Shown here: piece by piece, positions 17,519 to 26,162 of the stretch
Layout: every line of letters begins with the position of its first letter
How positions within the stretch are numbered: the first letter of the stretch is position 1
Source: Sanguibacter gelidistatuariae
GTDB lineage: Bacteria; Actinomycetota; Actinomycetes; Actinomycetales; Cellulomonadaceae
Assembly (NCBI RefSeq): GCF_900096585.1
Contig: NZ_FMYH01000007.1
Location: 62,001 to 126,000 of the forward strand
DNA: 64,000 nt
Reading direction: 5' to 3'
The notes under the pieces: generated by a model
Databases searched by the model: none
What the model saw: the letters and a program-made list of their open reading frames with translations, nothing else
Told to the model about the DNA's origin: nothing
Position numbers and translations under genes: made by a program

Positions 17519-18655
17519 ATGGCAATCACGGCTAGCGCGTTCGAGTCACTGGAACTGAAGGATGTCGGACGAAGCTTCGGAGGGCATGACGCGCTCGTCG
17601 GCCTCAACCTGACGATCCGAGCAGGGGAGTTCATCGCCCTGCTCGGGCCGTCGGGTTGCGGGAAGTCCACCGCGTTGAACTGTCTCGCCGGGCTGCTCCC
17701 GCTCACCCACGGGACGATCAGCATCGATGGCAAGAGGGTCGACACCCTCCCGTCGGAGAAGCGTGGCTTCGGCATGGTCTTCCAGAACTATGCGTTGTTC
17801 CCGCACCTGAGCGTCGAGAAGAACGTCGCCTTCGGGCTGCAGATGCAGGGCACTCCCAAGGCGGAGCTGAAGGCCCGGGTGGCCGAGGCGGTCGCCCTGG
17901 TCAAGCTCGAGCAGCACACCAAGAAGCTGCCCGGCCAGCTCTCCGGCGGTCAGCAGCAGCGCGTCGCGATCGCCCGCGCAGTGGTGCTGCAGCCCAGGCT
18001 CGTCCTCATGGACGAGCCGCTGTCCAACCTCGACGCCAAGCTGCGTCTGGACATGCGCACCGAGATCCGGCGTCTGCACCAGTCGCTCGGGCTGACCACC
18101 TTCTACGTCACCCACGACCAGGAGGAGGCGCTCTCCCTCGCGGACCGTCTGGTCGTCCTGCGCGAGGGTCGGGTGCAGCAGATCGGAACCCCCGCCGAGC
18201 TCCACAACAAGCCGTCCAACTGGCACGTCGCGGACTTCATGGGCTACCGCAACCTCATCGACCTCACGGTCGAGGCGGTCTCCGGCGAAGACGTACGGGT
18301 CAGCGGTGCGGGCTTCTCGCTCAACGGTCACGCCGCCCAGCAGGTGCACAAGGGGGAGTCCGTCCGTCTCGCCATCCGTCCCGAGGACCTCACGGTCGTC
18401 GAGCCGGGCGACAGCGTGCGGGACGGCAACACCATCAGCGCCACCGTCGCGGTCGTGGAGTACCAGGGGCGGGAGTTCGCCGTCGGTGTCCAGACCGCCG
18501 AAGGTCAGACGCTCCACGTGCGCTCGGCGCACGCACCGCAGATCGGCGACCGTGTGACGCTCACGGTGTCGGCCTCCCGGGCGCTCGTCTACCGCTCGAG
18601 CCTCGACGAGGACTCGGCCGGGTCCACGCCCGAGCTGGAAGAGGTGCGGGCATGA
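17519..18655 (+). CDS. ABC-transporter ATP-binding protein (PotA/UgpC-like)
   Basis: The 378-residue ATPase powers the import complex from the cytoplasmic side. Walker A is GPSGCGKST (about residues 43-51), the Q-loop is VFQNYALFPHLS, the signature is LSGGQQQRVAIARA, Walker B is LVLMDEPLSNLD, and the switch histidine is in YVTHDQEEAL. A C-terminal TOBE-type domain occupies about residues 240-360. Its stop overlaps the ATG of the first permease by 4 nt. Having a dedicated ATPase is unusual for actinobacterial sugar importers, which often share MsiK, so the transporter resembles the polyamine/anion class. Confidence 0.95.
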   Translation: MAITASAFESLELKDVGRSFGGHDALVGLNLTIRAGEFIALLGPSGCGKSTALNCLAGLLPLTHGTISIDGKRVDTLPSEKRGFGMVFQNYALFPHLSVEKNVAFGLQMQGTPKAELKARVAEAVALVKLEQHTKKLPGQLSGGQQQRVAIARAVVLQPRLVLMDEPLSNLDAKLRLDMRTEIRRLHQSLGLTTFYVTHDQEEALSLADRLVVLREGRVQQIGTPAELHNKPSNWHVADFMGYRNLIDLTVEAVSGEDVRVSGAGFSLNGHAAQQVHKGESVRLAIRPEDLTVVEPGDSVRDGNTISATVAVVEYQGREFAVGVQTAEGQTLHVRSAHAPQIGDRVTLTVSASRALVYRSSLDEDSAGSTPELEEVRA

Positions 18656-19623
18656 GCACCGCCGTGGATTCCCGCCGACCGGGCGGGGACTCGGCCGGTG
18701 CACCGCGAGGCGCAGGTCAGCGCAAGAGCTCGGCGAGCCTGCGTCACCGGCTCGCCGAGCGGGGCATCGACAAGAGCCTCGTCATGCTCGTGCCGGCTGC
18801 GGTGTTCTTGATCGCGCTCTTCGTCTACCCCTTCACCTATGGCATCGGGCTGACGTTCCAGCCCTCGCTGCTCCAGCAGGAGAAGTGGGGCGGGGGGATC
18901 TTCGCCAACTACCTGGCGTTCTTCAAGGACCCCTTCGTCTTCGACTCGATCTGGCTGACCATGCGGCTCGCGCTGCCGGCCGCCCTGATCAACGTGCTCG
19001 CCTCGATCCCGGTGGCCTTCAAGCTGCGTGGGAAGTTCCGCGGCAAGCGCTTCATGACGACGCTGCTCGTGCTGCCGATCACCCTGGGCACCGTGCTCAC
19101 CGCGCAGGGCCTGCTGATCTTCGCCGGACGCCAGGGGTGGCTCAACCGCTTCCTCATGGAAGTTGGGATCATCGACGCACCGCTCCAGCTCGTCAACAAC
19201 TACATCGGTGTGCTGTTCTCGCTGATCATCACAGGCTTCCCCTTCGCGTTCCTGCTCATCTCCTCCTACCTGTCGGGGATCGACCCGTCGTTGGAGGCAG
19301 CCGCGAGGACGCTCGGTGCGGACTGGAAGCAGCGGTTCCGCCGCGTCATCCTTCCGCTGCTCGCACCCGGACTGGCGACGACGTTCATCCTCACCTTCGT
19401 GCTGGCGTTCTCGGTCTTCCCCTCCGCCCGCCTCGTCGGTGACGCGATGGGCTCGACCCGCGTGATGTCGCTCATGGCGTTCCGGGCCTTCGGGGAACAG
19501 AACGACTACCCGATGGCCTCGACCATCGCGATCATGATGGGTGTCGTAGAGCTCGCCGTGATTGCGCTCGTGCTGCTGTGGAGGTCCTTCCTCTACAAGG
19601 GATCGACTGGAGGTAAGGGCTGA
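18652..19623 (+). CDS. ABC-transporter permease 1
   Basis: A 323-residue inner-membrane permease with about six hydrophobic segments; the first follows a charged N-terminal tail (residues 1-40). The EAA loop that contacts the ATPase is visible as EAAARTLGADWKQRFRRVILPLL. The layout is like PotB-type permeases. The ATG at 18652 overlaps the stop of the ATPase gene (ATGA), and its own stop overlaps the next start by 1 nt. The same frame is open far upstream, inside the ATPase gene, but that part is only a shadow. Confidence 0.92.
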   Translation: MSTAVDSRRPGGDSAGAPRGAGQRKSSASLRHRLAERGIDKSLVMLVPAAVFLIALFVYPFTYGIGLTFQPSLLQQEKWGGGIFANYLAFFKDPFVFDSIWLTMRLALPAALINVLASIPVAFKLRGKFRGKRFMTTLLVLPITLGTVLTAQGLLIFAGRQGWLNRFLMEVGIIDAPLQLVNNYIGVLFSLIITGFPFAFLLISSYLSGIDPSLEAAARTLGADWKQRFRRVILPLLAPGLATTFILTFVLAFSVFPSARLVGDAMGSTRVMSLMAFRAFGEQNDYPMASTIAIMMGVVELAVIALVLLWRSFLYKGSTGGKG

Positions 19624-20570
19624 TGGCCACCGATGTGATCGCTACGACACCCACCGCAGGTCCGCAGACCCCCGGATCCGAGCGCGCGCGCAAGCGTGCG
19701 ACCCGGGCCGCACGGTCGGGGCGGGCCCCGGGCGAAAAGGCCTTGGTGGCCGCGCCCAGCACCTGGTTCGTCTGGGCCGGGATGGCGGCCTTCCTCATCT
19801 TCCTGCTCGGGATACTCACCTCGGTGATCGTCGACTCCTTCGGCAAGTCGTGGTTCAGCACGTGGCTGCCGGAGGTCTTCACCCCCCAGTGGTACGCCAA
19901 GTCGTGGGAACGGTTCGACCTCACCCACGTCATCGGGGTGACACTCACGGTCGCCGTGAGCGTCGTGGTGCTCTCCGTCCTCATCGGGGTGCCGGCCGCC
20001 TACCTGCTAGCCCGGCGAGACTTCCCCGGCAAGAAGCTCCTCAGCCTGCTGTTCCTGCTGCCGATCCTCATGCCGCCGATCACCTTCGGCATCCCGCTCG
20101 CCACGGTTATGTACAACCTGGGCCTGGGACGCACGATCTGGGCGGTCATCCTGGTAAACCTCGTGCCGTCGGTGCCCTTCGTCATCATGACGATGACGCC
20201 GTTCATCGAGCAGATCAACCCGTCGATCGAGAACGCCGCCCGGATGTGCGGGGCGAGCATGCGTCAGGTGTTCACGAGGGTCCTCGCGCCCCTGCTGATC
20301 CCTGGGATCCTCGCCGCGGCGATCCTCGTCCTCGTGCGCACGGTCGGCATGTTCGAGCTGACCTTCCTGGTCTCCGGCCCGCAGTCGGACACGCTCGTCG
20401 TAGCCATCTACCGGGCGATGACCAGCGCAGGAGGCGGTGAGGCCCGCCAGCTCGTCTCGGCCATGGCCGTGATGTACACGATGACGATGATGATCATCCT
20501 CGTCGTGGCCCTGCGGTTCGTGAACCCGACGCAGCTCGTCGCTCGCGTCAAAGACTCCCGAGAGGACTGA
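19623..20570 (+). CDS. ABC-transporter permease 2
   Basis: The second membrane subunit, 315 residues, with a basic cytoplasmic tail (RKRATRAARSGRAPG) and about six transmembrane helices. The coupling loop reads ENAARMCGASMRQVFTRVLAPLL. It resembles PotC-type permeases rather than sugar CUT1 partners. Translation is coupled to permease 1 through a TGATG junction. One base separates its stop from the GTG of the uxuB gene, so import and reduction are part of one transcript. Confidence 0.92.
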   Translation: MATDVIATTPTAGPQTPGSERARKRATRAARSGRAPGEKALVAAPSTWFVWAGMAAFLIFLLGILTSVIVDSFGKSWFSTWLPEVFTPQWYAKSWERFDLTHVIGVTLTVAVSVVVLSVLIGVPAAYLLARRDFPGKKLLSLLFLLPILMPPITFGIPLATVMYNLGLGRTIWAVILVNLVPSVPFVIMTMTPFIEQINPSIENAARMCGASMRQVFTRVLAPLLIPGILAAAILVLVRTVGMFELTFLVSGPQSDTLVVAIYRAMTSAGGGEARQLVSAMAVMYTMTMMIILVVALRFVNPTQLVARVKDSRED

Positions 20571-20571
20571 A

Positions 20572-22125
20572 GTGACACCTGTTCGACTCAGCCAGGCCAC
20601 CCTCGACCAGGCGCTCGCGCGACCGCAGGTGAGCGGGCCGGTCGTCGACCCGACCGCCGTCACCGTGGGGATCGTCCACCTGGGGATCGGTGCCTTCCAC
20701 CGCGCCCACCAGGCGGTCTTCACCGAGGATGCCGCTGCGGCGACCGGGGAGACCGGCTGGGGGATCCTCGGGGTCACCCAGCGCTCGGCCTCCGTGGTGG
20801 ACCAGCTCGCGCCACAGGACGGGCTCTACGGGGTGCTCACCAAGGGCGCGGACTCGTCCTCGCTGCGGATCATCGGATCGCTGCGCGGCGTCGCCTATCC
20901 CGGGACCGACACGTCCCTGGTGCTGGCGACGCTCGCGGCGGCCATGACCCATGTGGTCACCCTGACCGTCACAGAGAAGGGCTACCGGGCCGATGGGGAC
21001 GGCGCGCTCGACCTGTCCGACGACGACGTCCGCGCCGATCTGGCGGCTCTCGTCTCGCAGATGCGAGGAGCTGGGGAGACGAGCGACCTCGCCGCCGGGC
21101 GTTCGCCGATCGGTCTGCTGGTGCGCGGCCTGGCCCTCCGCCAGGCCGCGGGCGGTCCGCCGATCACCGTGATGACCTGCGACAACATGGTCGACAACGG
21201 CCATGTTGTGCAGGCACTGGTCGGCCAGTTCGTCGAGGCCGGCGCCGTGCTCAGCGCGCAGGGAGACCCGGCCGACTCAGCCGCGGAGCTGGAGCGGTGG
21301 GCCGACCTGCGCACCTGGCTCGCGGAGTCGGTCACCTTCCCGTGCACGATGGTCGATCGGATCGTCCCGGCCACGACCGAGGCGCACCGCGCCGAGGCAC
21401 AGGCGCTGACCGGGCTGCGCGACGACGGGCTCGTCGTCGCCGAGCCGTTCATGCAGTGGGTCATCGAGGACTCCTTCGCGGGGCCTCGGCCCGCCTGGGA
21501 GCGCGCTGGTGCGACGCTGACCAGCGACGTCGCGCCCTATGAGCAGGCCAAGCTGCGGATGCTCAACGGGACGCACTCGATGCTGGCCTACCTCGGCGCG
21601 CTCAAGGGCCACCGGCTGATCGCCGACGCGGTGACCGACCCCGAGCTCGAGGCGGTCGCCCGCACCCTCCTTCTCGACGATGTCATCCCGACTCTGCAGG
21701 CGCCCCCCGGCCTCGACCTGGCCGCCTACGCGGAGTCGCTCATCGAGCGGTTTGCGAACCCGAGCACCGGGCACACCACGATCCAGGTCGCCATGGACGG
21801 GTCGAAGAAGCTGCCCTTCCGCCTGCTCGGGACGGTGGCCGACGCGCTCGCGGCGGGCCGGGTGCCGCTCGGTGCGGCGACAGCCGTCGCCGCGTGGATC
21901 GCATTCGTCACCCGCGGCGCGACGCTCTCGGGGGAGCCGCTGATCCTCGACGACCCGATGGCTGACGACCTCCGCGCCGCGGCCACCCGCGCAGGCAGCG
22001 ACCCCGACGCCCTCGTCGAGGAGTTCTTCGCCCTCGACGCCGTCTTCCCCCCGGCCATCGCCACCCACCCCGCCTTCCGCACCGCGGTAGCGGCGGCCCT
22101 GACCCCTCTCCTCGCCCCCGCCTGA
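20572..22125 (+). CDS. uxuB: Mannitol dehydrogenase family protein, probable D-fructuronate reductase
   Basis: The enzyme would reduce D-fructuronate to D-mannonate with NADH (EC 1.1.1.57), linking UxaC to ManD. The 517-residue protein shows the N-terminal cofactor motif VHLGIGAFHRAHQAVF, the MTCDNMVDNG segment, and the catalytic helix KLRMLNGTHSMLAYLG. It starts at GTG 20572, one base after the permease stop. Other members of the family act on mannitol, arabinitol or tagaturonate, and the family alone does not decide; the operon context favours a uronate. Confidence 0.88.
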   Translation: MTPVRLSQATLDQALARPQVSGPVVDPTAVTVGIVHLGIGAFHRAHQAVFTEDAAAATGETGWGILGVTQRSASVVDQLAPQDGLYGVLTKGADSSSLRIIGSLRGVAYPGTDTSLVLATLAAAMTHVVTLTVTEKGYRADGDGALDLSDDDVRADLAALVSQMRGAGETSDLAAGRSPIGLLVRGLALRQAAGGPPITVMTCDNMVDNGHVVQALVGQFVEAGAVLSAQGDPADSAAELERWADLRTWLAESVTFPCTMVDRIVPATTEAHRAEAQALTGLRDDGLVVAEPFMQWVIEDSFAGPRPAWERAGATLTSDVAPYEQAKLRMLNGTHSMLAYLGALKGHRLIADAVTDPELEAVARTLLLDDVIPTLQAPPGLDLAAYAESLIERFANPSTGHTTIQVAMDGSKKLPFRLLGTVADALAAGRVPLGAATAVAAWIAFVTRGATLSGEPLILDDPMADDLRAAATRAGSDPDALVEEFFALDAVFPPAIATHPAFRTAVAAALTPLLAPA

Positions 22126-22150
22126 CCCCCACCGCCCCTTCCGTCTCCCG

Positions 22151-22211
22151 CTGAGTGCACGAATATGCGCGTGTCGCGCCGGGGCGTGTCGCGTACACAT
22201 TCGTGCACTCA
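22151..22211. repeat. Dispersed palindromic element, copy A
   Basis: Arms tgagtgcacgaat (22152-22164) and the exact complement (22199-22211) enclose a GC-rich loop with gcgcgtgtcgcg. The flanks (around 22133-22144 and 22212-22225) are also partly complementary. The element lies between uxuB and the antiporter gene, both rightward. A closely similar element is at 34815-34880. It could act as a terminator or be a REP-like repeat. Confidence 0.75.
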
Positions 22212-22286
22212 ACGGAGGGGTGGGGCGGGAAGGGGGACGGGTGGACGGTCCGGAGGTCGGTGGGGGGAAGCGTTTAGGGTGGCTGG

Positions 22287-24020
22287 ATGGAACACGCGAT
22301 CCTCGGCGTTGTCGGCATCCTCATCGTGGTGGGCGTGGCTGCCTTCGCCTCCCGGTTGGGCGTGGCCGCCCCGCTGATCCTCGTGGTGGTCGGGATCGTC
22401 TGCAGCTTTATCCCTGGGGTCCCCGAGATCGACTTCATCTCCCCCGAGATCATCCTTGCGTTCGTGCTCCCGCCGATCCTCTATTCCAATGCAGTCACGG
22501 TCCCGCTCGTGGACTTCCGTCGCAACCTCAAGGCGATCACCGGGCTCTCGGTCCTCCTCGTCATCATCTCCGCCCTGGCCAGCGGCGCATTCCTGTACTG
22601 GTTGCTACCGGATCTTTCCCTCCCCGCCGCGATCGCCCTCGGCGCGGTGATCAGCCCGCCTGACGCCGTGGCGGCGACGGCGATCGGCAAGAAGCTCGGC
22701 CTGCCACCCCGCCTGGTGACGCTGCTCGAGGGCGAGGGGCTGGTCAACGACGCCTCCGCCCTCGTGCTGTTGCGTTCCGCTGTCGCCCTCACGGCCGCGA
22801 CGGCAGAGTTCAAACCCTGGGAGGTCGCGGGCGACTTCGTCTACGCCGTGGCCGCGGCGATCGCCATCGGCCTCGTCGTCGGGTACGTCACGGTGTGGGC
22901 GCGCTCGCGCCTCAACGACGCAGTGCTCACCACGAACATCTCCTTCGCAGTGCCCTTCGTCGCCTTTATCCCGGCCGAGGAGATCAACGCCTCGGGCGTG
23001 CTCGCCGTCGTGGTGGCGGGGCTGTACACCGGGCACCGCAGCGCGACGATGTTCTCCGCCCAGGACCGGATCAGTGAGCGCACCAACTGGCGCACGGCGC
23101 AGTTCGTGCTGGAGAACGGCGTCTTCCTGCTCATGGGGGTTGAGCTCAAGACGCTGGTCCAGCAGGTGCAGATGGCCCACCTCGGGGTATGGCACGCAAT
23201 CTGGGTGGGCCTCGTGACGACCCTGCTCCTCGTGGTCGTCCGCGGGATGTTCATCGTGCCGCTCATCGCTGTGCTCCGCAAGGACCAGCGGCGGGCGGCG
23301 CAGGTCGGCCCGTACCTGGACAGCGCGCTCGAGCGCCTCGATCTCATGGACGCGGGCACCGAGCGCGCGACCGAACGCTCGACCCGGGTCCGGCGGTTCA
23401 TCTCGCGCAAGCGCGCCGACGCGGACTTCCTCACCTCCGAGGGACTGAGCTGGCGCGGTGGGGTGGTGCTGGCCTGGTCGGGTATGCGCGGGGTGGTTAC
23501 TCTCGCGGCCGCCCAGTCGCTGCCCCAGGACCTCCCGTACCGGGCCGAGCTTGTCCTCGTGGCCTTCACCGTGGCGATCGTGACGCTGCTCGGCCAGGGC
23601 CTGACATTGCCGGTCGTCATCCGATGGCTCGGGGTCGTGGGCTCGGACCGGTCCGTCGACCGAGCCGAGCTGGCCGGTCTGTATCAGGAGATGGCCACGA
23701 TCGGGCTGGCCACGCTCGACAACCCGGGCCTGCGCCGGGACAACGGCGAGCCCTTCGACGCCGACGTGGTCGAGCGGGTCCGGGAAGACAGCCTGATGAT
23801 GGGTGAGGCCGTCGCCGAGCGCAGCGGGGACGACGAGCACCGCCCGCACGAGCAGCGCCGCGAGCTGCGGCTGCGCGTGCTGCAGGCCGAGCGTGCAGCC
23901 TTCCTCGACGCCCGCGCGACGGGGACGTACAGCTCGCGAATCCTTGAGCGTGCCCAGCGCATGCTCGACCTCGAGGAGTCCCGCCTCATGCAGCTCGACG
24001 GGGAGCACGGGCACCACTGA
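22287..24020 (+). CDS. Na+/H+ antiporter, CPA1 (NhaP) family
   Basis: A 577-residue membrane antiporter that exchanges sodium (or potassium) for protons, used for pH and salt balance. About twelve hydrophobic segments fill residues 1-430. Ion-site motifs are GAVISPPDAVAATAIGKKL and LLEGEGLVNDASALVL. A charged cytoplasmic tail of about 140 residues follows (rich in Glu and Arg, with RAQRMLDLEESRLM). The ATG at 22287 follows a weak ribosome site. It appears to be a single-gene unit between a palindromic repeat and the MFS-arsR operon. Confidence 0.92.
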   Translation: MEHAILGVVGILIVVGVAAFASRLGVAAPLILVVVGIVCSFIPGVPEIDFISPEIILAFVLPPILYSNAVTVPLVDFRRNLKAITGLSVLLVIISALASGAFLYWLLPDLSLPAAIALGAVISPPDAVAATAIGKKLGLPPRLVTLLEGEGLVNDASALVLLRSAVALTAATAEFKPWEVAGDFVYAVAAAIAIGLVVGYVTVWARSRLNDAVLTTNISFAVPFVAFIPAEEINASGVLAVVVAGLYTGHRSATMFSAQDRISERTNWRTAQFVLENGVFLLMGVELKTLVQQVQMAHLGVWHAIWVGLVTTLLLVVVRGMFIVPLIAVLRKDQRRAAQVGPYLDSALERLDLMDAGTERATERSTRVRRFISRKRADADFLTSEGLSWRGGVVLAWSGMRGVVTLAAAQSLPQDLPYRAELVLVAFTVAIVTLLGQGLTLPVVIRWLGVVGSDRSVDRAELAGLYQEMATIGLATLDNPGLRRDNGEPFDADVVERVREDSLMMGEAVAERSGDDEHRPHEQRRELRLRVLQAERAAFLDARATGTYSSRILERAQRMLDLEESRLMQLDGEHGHH

Positions 24021-24059
24021 CCGCGCCGGCGGGTCGCACGCGGCTCGTCTATCTGCATA

Positions 24060-24077
24060 CTTGCGAAATTACGCAAG
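24060..24077. promoter_or_regulatory. Candidate ArsR-family operator before the MFS-arsR operon
   Basis: cttgcgaaattacgcaag has perfect 6-bp arms around an AT-rich centre, the only AT-rich spot in the 75-bp gap. It is 18 bp upstream of the MFS start, and the ArsR-type regulator is the second gene of the operon. Confidence 0.6.
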
Positions 24078-24095
24078 GAGGCGAAGAGTGGAGGG

Positions 24096-25412
24096 GTGGC
24101 GCATCCGCTGACCAACCCCGTCTACCGCCGGCTCTTCGCCGCGCAGGTTGTCTCGCTCGTGGGCACGGGGCTCGCGACGGTCGCGCTGAGCCTCTTCGCC
24201 TTCGACCTTGCGGGTGAGACCGGCGGCTCAGCGGGACAGATCCTGGGGACCGCCTTCGCGATCAAGATGGTCGCCTACGTCACCGTCGCCCCGCTCGCGG
24301 CGACGGCCCTGGCTCGCCTTCCCCCTCGTTCGGTCCTGGTCGCCGCAGACCTGGTGCGCTGCACGGCGGCCATCATGCTGCCGTTCGTGAACCAGGTCTG
24401 GCAGGTCTACCTCCTCGTCGCTGTCCTCCAGGCCGCGTCGGCGACGTTCACCCCGACCTTCCAGGCGGTCGTCCCGCGGGTGCTGCCCGCGCCCGGGGAG
24501 TACACCGCTGCGCTGTCCCTCGCCCGCGTGGCCGAGGACCTCGAGGCGGTCTTGTCCCCGGTCCTGGCGGGCGCGTTGCTCCTGGTCGTGGCGACCCCGA
24601 CGCTCTTCGTCGGGACCGCGGTCGGCTTCGCGGCGTCGGCCCTGCTGGTGCTCTCTGTGTTTCTGCCCAAGCCGGTCCCGCACGCCGTGCCCGACGCCGG
24701 CACGAACGCTGGGGAAGGGCGCCTCTCCTTCGGCGCGCGGATGCTGGGCGGGCTGACGCTGATGCTGCGGTCGACCCCGCTGCGGGCGTCCGTCGTGCTC
24801 AACCTGGCCGTCGCCTCGGCAGGCGCGTTCGTGCTGGTCCAGACGGTGGTCATCGTCCGGGAGACGTACGGTTTCGGTGCCTCGGCCGTGCCGCTCGCAC
24901 TCGCCTCGAACGGTCTGGGCTCGATCCTCATGGCGGCCATGCTGCCGCGGGTGCTGGCCGCCCGGTCCGAGCGCACCGTCATGCTCTCCGGCGCTGCGAT
25001 CCTGGTGGTATCGATGGCGCTGGTGCCGGTCGTCCTCGGCGCTCGGCCGCAGTCGGGGCTGGTGGCCCTGTGCGGGCTGTGGGCTCTCGTGGGCGTGGGA
25101 TGGGCCGCGGCCGAGACCCCCGTGGGTCGCCTGATCCAGGCTGAGATCCCCGCGGCCGACCTGCCCGCCGCCTTCGCGGCCCAGTTCTCCCTCTCACACG
25201 CATGCTGGCTGCTGACGTACCCGCTCGCGGGGTGGCTGGGGTCGCGCAGCCTGACGTCGGCCGCGTGGGTGCTCGCTGCGATCGCGCTGGTGTCGTCGGC
25301 CGTGGCCGCGGTGATGTGGCTGCGGGCGGAGCCAGCTGCCGGGCCGGGCGCGGGCGGCGGAGGCGATCTCGATGCATCTCTCGGCACGGACCCCAGGTCC
25401 GTGACAGCATGA
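24096..25412 (+). CDS. Major facilitator superfamily transporter
   Basis: A 438-residue MFS protein with about twelve hydrophobic segments, starting MAHPLTNPVYRRLFAAQVVS from a GTG at 24096. The RLFAAQVVSLVGTGL opening and the later VVPRVLPAPGEYTAALSL loop resemble the drug/metal exporter branch of MFS proteins found beside ArsR regulators. Its stop overlaps the regulator start by 4 nt (ATGA). Because the partner looks like a metal sensor, metal export is a reasonable but unproven role; a drug or metabolite exporter is the alternative. Confidence 0.85.
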   Translation: MAHPLTNPVYRRLFAAQVVSLVGTGLATVALSLFAFDLAGETGGSAGQILGTAFAIKMVAYVTVAPLAATALARLPPRSVLVAADLVRCTAAIMLPFVNQVWQVYLLVAVLQAASATFTPTFQAVVPRVLPAPGEYTAALSLARVAEDLEAVLSPVLAGALLLVVATPTLFVGTAVGFAASALLVLSVFLPKPVPHAVPDAGTNAGEGRLSFGARMLGGLTLMLRSTPLRASVVLNLAVASAGAFVLVQTVVIVRETYGFGASAVPLALASNGLGSILMAAMLPRVLAARSERTVMLSGAAILVVSMALVPVVLGARPQSGLVALCGLWALVGVGWAAAETPVGRLIQAEIPAADLPAAFAAQFSLSHACWLLTYPLAGWLGSRSLTSAAWVLAAIALVSSAVAAVMWLRAEPAAGPGAGGGGDLDASLGTDPRSVTA

Positions 25413-25777
25413 TCAAGATGAGCACCGACCTGCGCGCCGAGCCCGACGACGTCGGCCTCGAGGGGCCAGGCAACGTCGGCATGGACAAGGCTGTCGATGT
25501 GCTGCGGTTGCTCGCGGACCGGACCCGCTTGGAGATCCTCGTGCTGCTCAGCGGTGGTGAGCAGGCCGTGGGGGCGATCGCTGCGGAGGTCGGTCGGCCG
25601 GTGCCGGGGGTCTCCCAGCACCTCGCCAAGCTGCGCAGCGGTCGCCTGGTGACCACCCGCCGTGAGGGGACGACGATCTTCTACTCCCTGAGCAGCGAGC
25701 ACGTCGAGGCGCTCGTGACGAACGTGATCCAGCACAGCGAGCACATGACCTACGAGGTCCCGCCGCACCACCGCTGA
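25409..25777 (+). CDS. ArsR/SmtB-family regulator with an alpha-5 type metal-site pattern
   Basis: A 122-residue winged-helix repressor (recognition helix around VPGVSQHLAKLRSGRLV, wing TTRREGTTIFYSL). The last helix carries His98, then ten residues, His109, two residues, His112, followed by a tail ending PPHHR. This spacing is that of the CzrA/NmtR zinc or nickel/cobalt site, although the usual leading Asp is Ser96 here. No CxC arsenic motif is present. The start at 25409 overlaps the MFS stop. It should repress its own operon through the palindrome at 24060-24077. Confidence 0.88.
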   Translation: MIKMSTDLRAEPDDVGLEGPGNVGMDKAVDVLRLLADRTRLEILVLLSGGEQAVGAIAAEVGRPVPGVSQHLAKLRSGRLVTTRREGTTIFYSLSSEHVEALVTNVIQHSEHMTYEVPPHHR

Positions 25778-25848
25778 GCGAGGCCGGTCCCGCCACATCT
25801 GCGCCATCTATTGACAGCGAATGTCCACTCTGTCAGGGTCAGTTCAGG

Positions 25849-25866
25849 CCGGGAAGCGCTTCCCGG
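25849..25866. promoter_or_regulatory. Perfect 18-bp palindrome upstream of the pectinolytic gene
   Basis: ccgggaagcgcttcccgg is a perfect palindrome with a central GC, the shape of LacI-family operators such as CebR sites. It is about 300 bp upstream of the enzyme start at 26163, in a 385-bp gap. Confidence 0.6.
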
Positions 25867-25882
25867 ACGAGGTGATCTCCGC

Positions 25883-25908
25883 GGGCGGATTCAGGGACGA
25901 ATCCGCCC
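25883..25908. promoter_or_regulatory. Perfect 10-bp inverted repeat, 6-nt spacer
   Basis: gggcggattc and gaatccgccc flank agggac. It could form a hairpin or be an operator. It lies between two other palindromes in the promoter of the pectinolytic enzyme. Confidence 0.5.
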
Positions 25909-25914
25909 ACGATG

Positions 25915-25928
25915 TTGAATCGATTCAA
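25915..25928. promoter_or_regulatory. LacI-type operator TTGAATCGATTCAA
   Basis: A perfect 14-bp palindrome centred on CG. It resembles the sites at 37176-37189 and 44781-44794, suggesting shared control of pectin and arabinoside genes. The rest of the gap up to 26162 contains only a weak 8-bp inverted repeat (26065-26096). Confidence 0.65.
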
Positions 25929-26162
25929 TCATGGTGGTGCATCACGCACCGCGGGCTGAGATCGACCACGCACGGGTCACCACCGCTACCCGCGCGACCC
26001 GCACCATCACGTCCGCCGACGACCGTGGCAACAGCGCCACGGTCACCTGCCCGAGACCCGGGACACAGGGGTCGGTTCGGACGTGGACACCCCTGTCGCA
26101 GGCATGTACGGCGAGCCTGCGTCGGAACTCACCCATCGAGCTTCCACGAGCAGGAGATCTTC

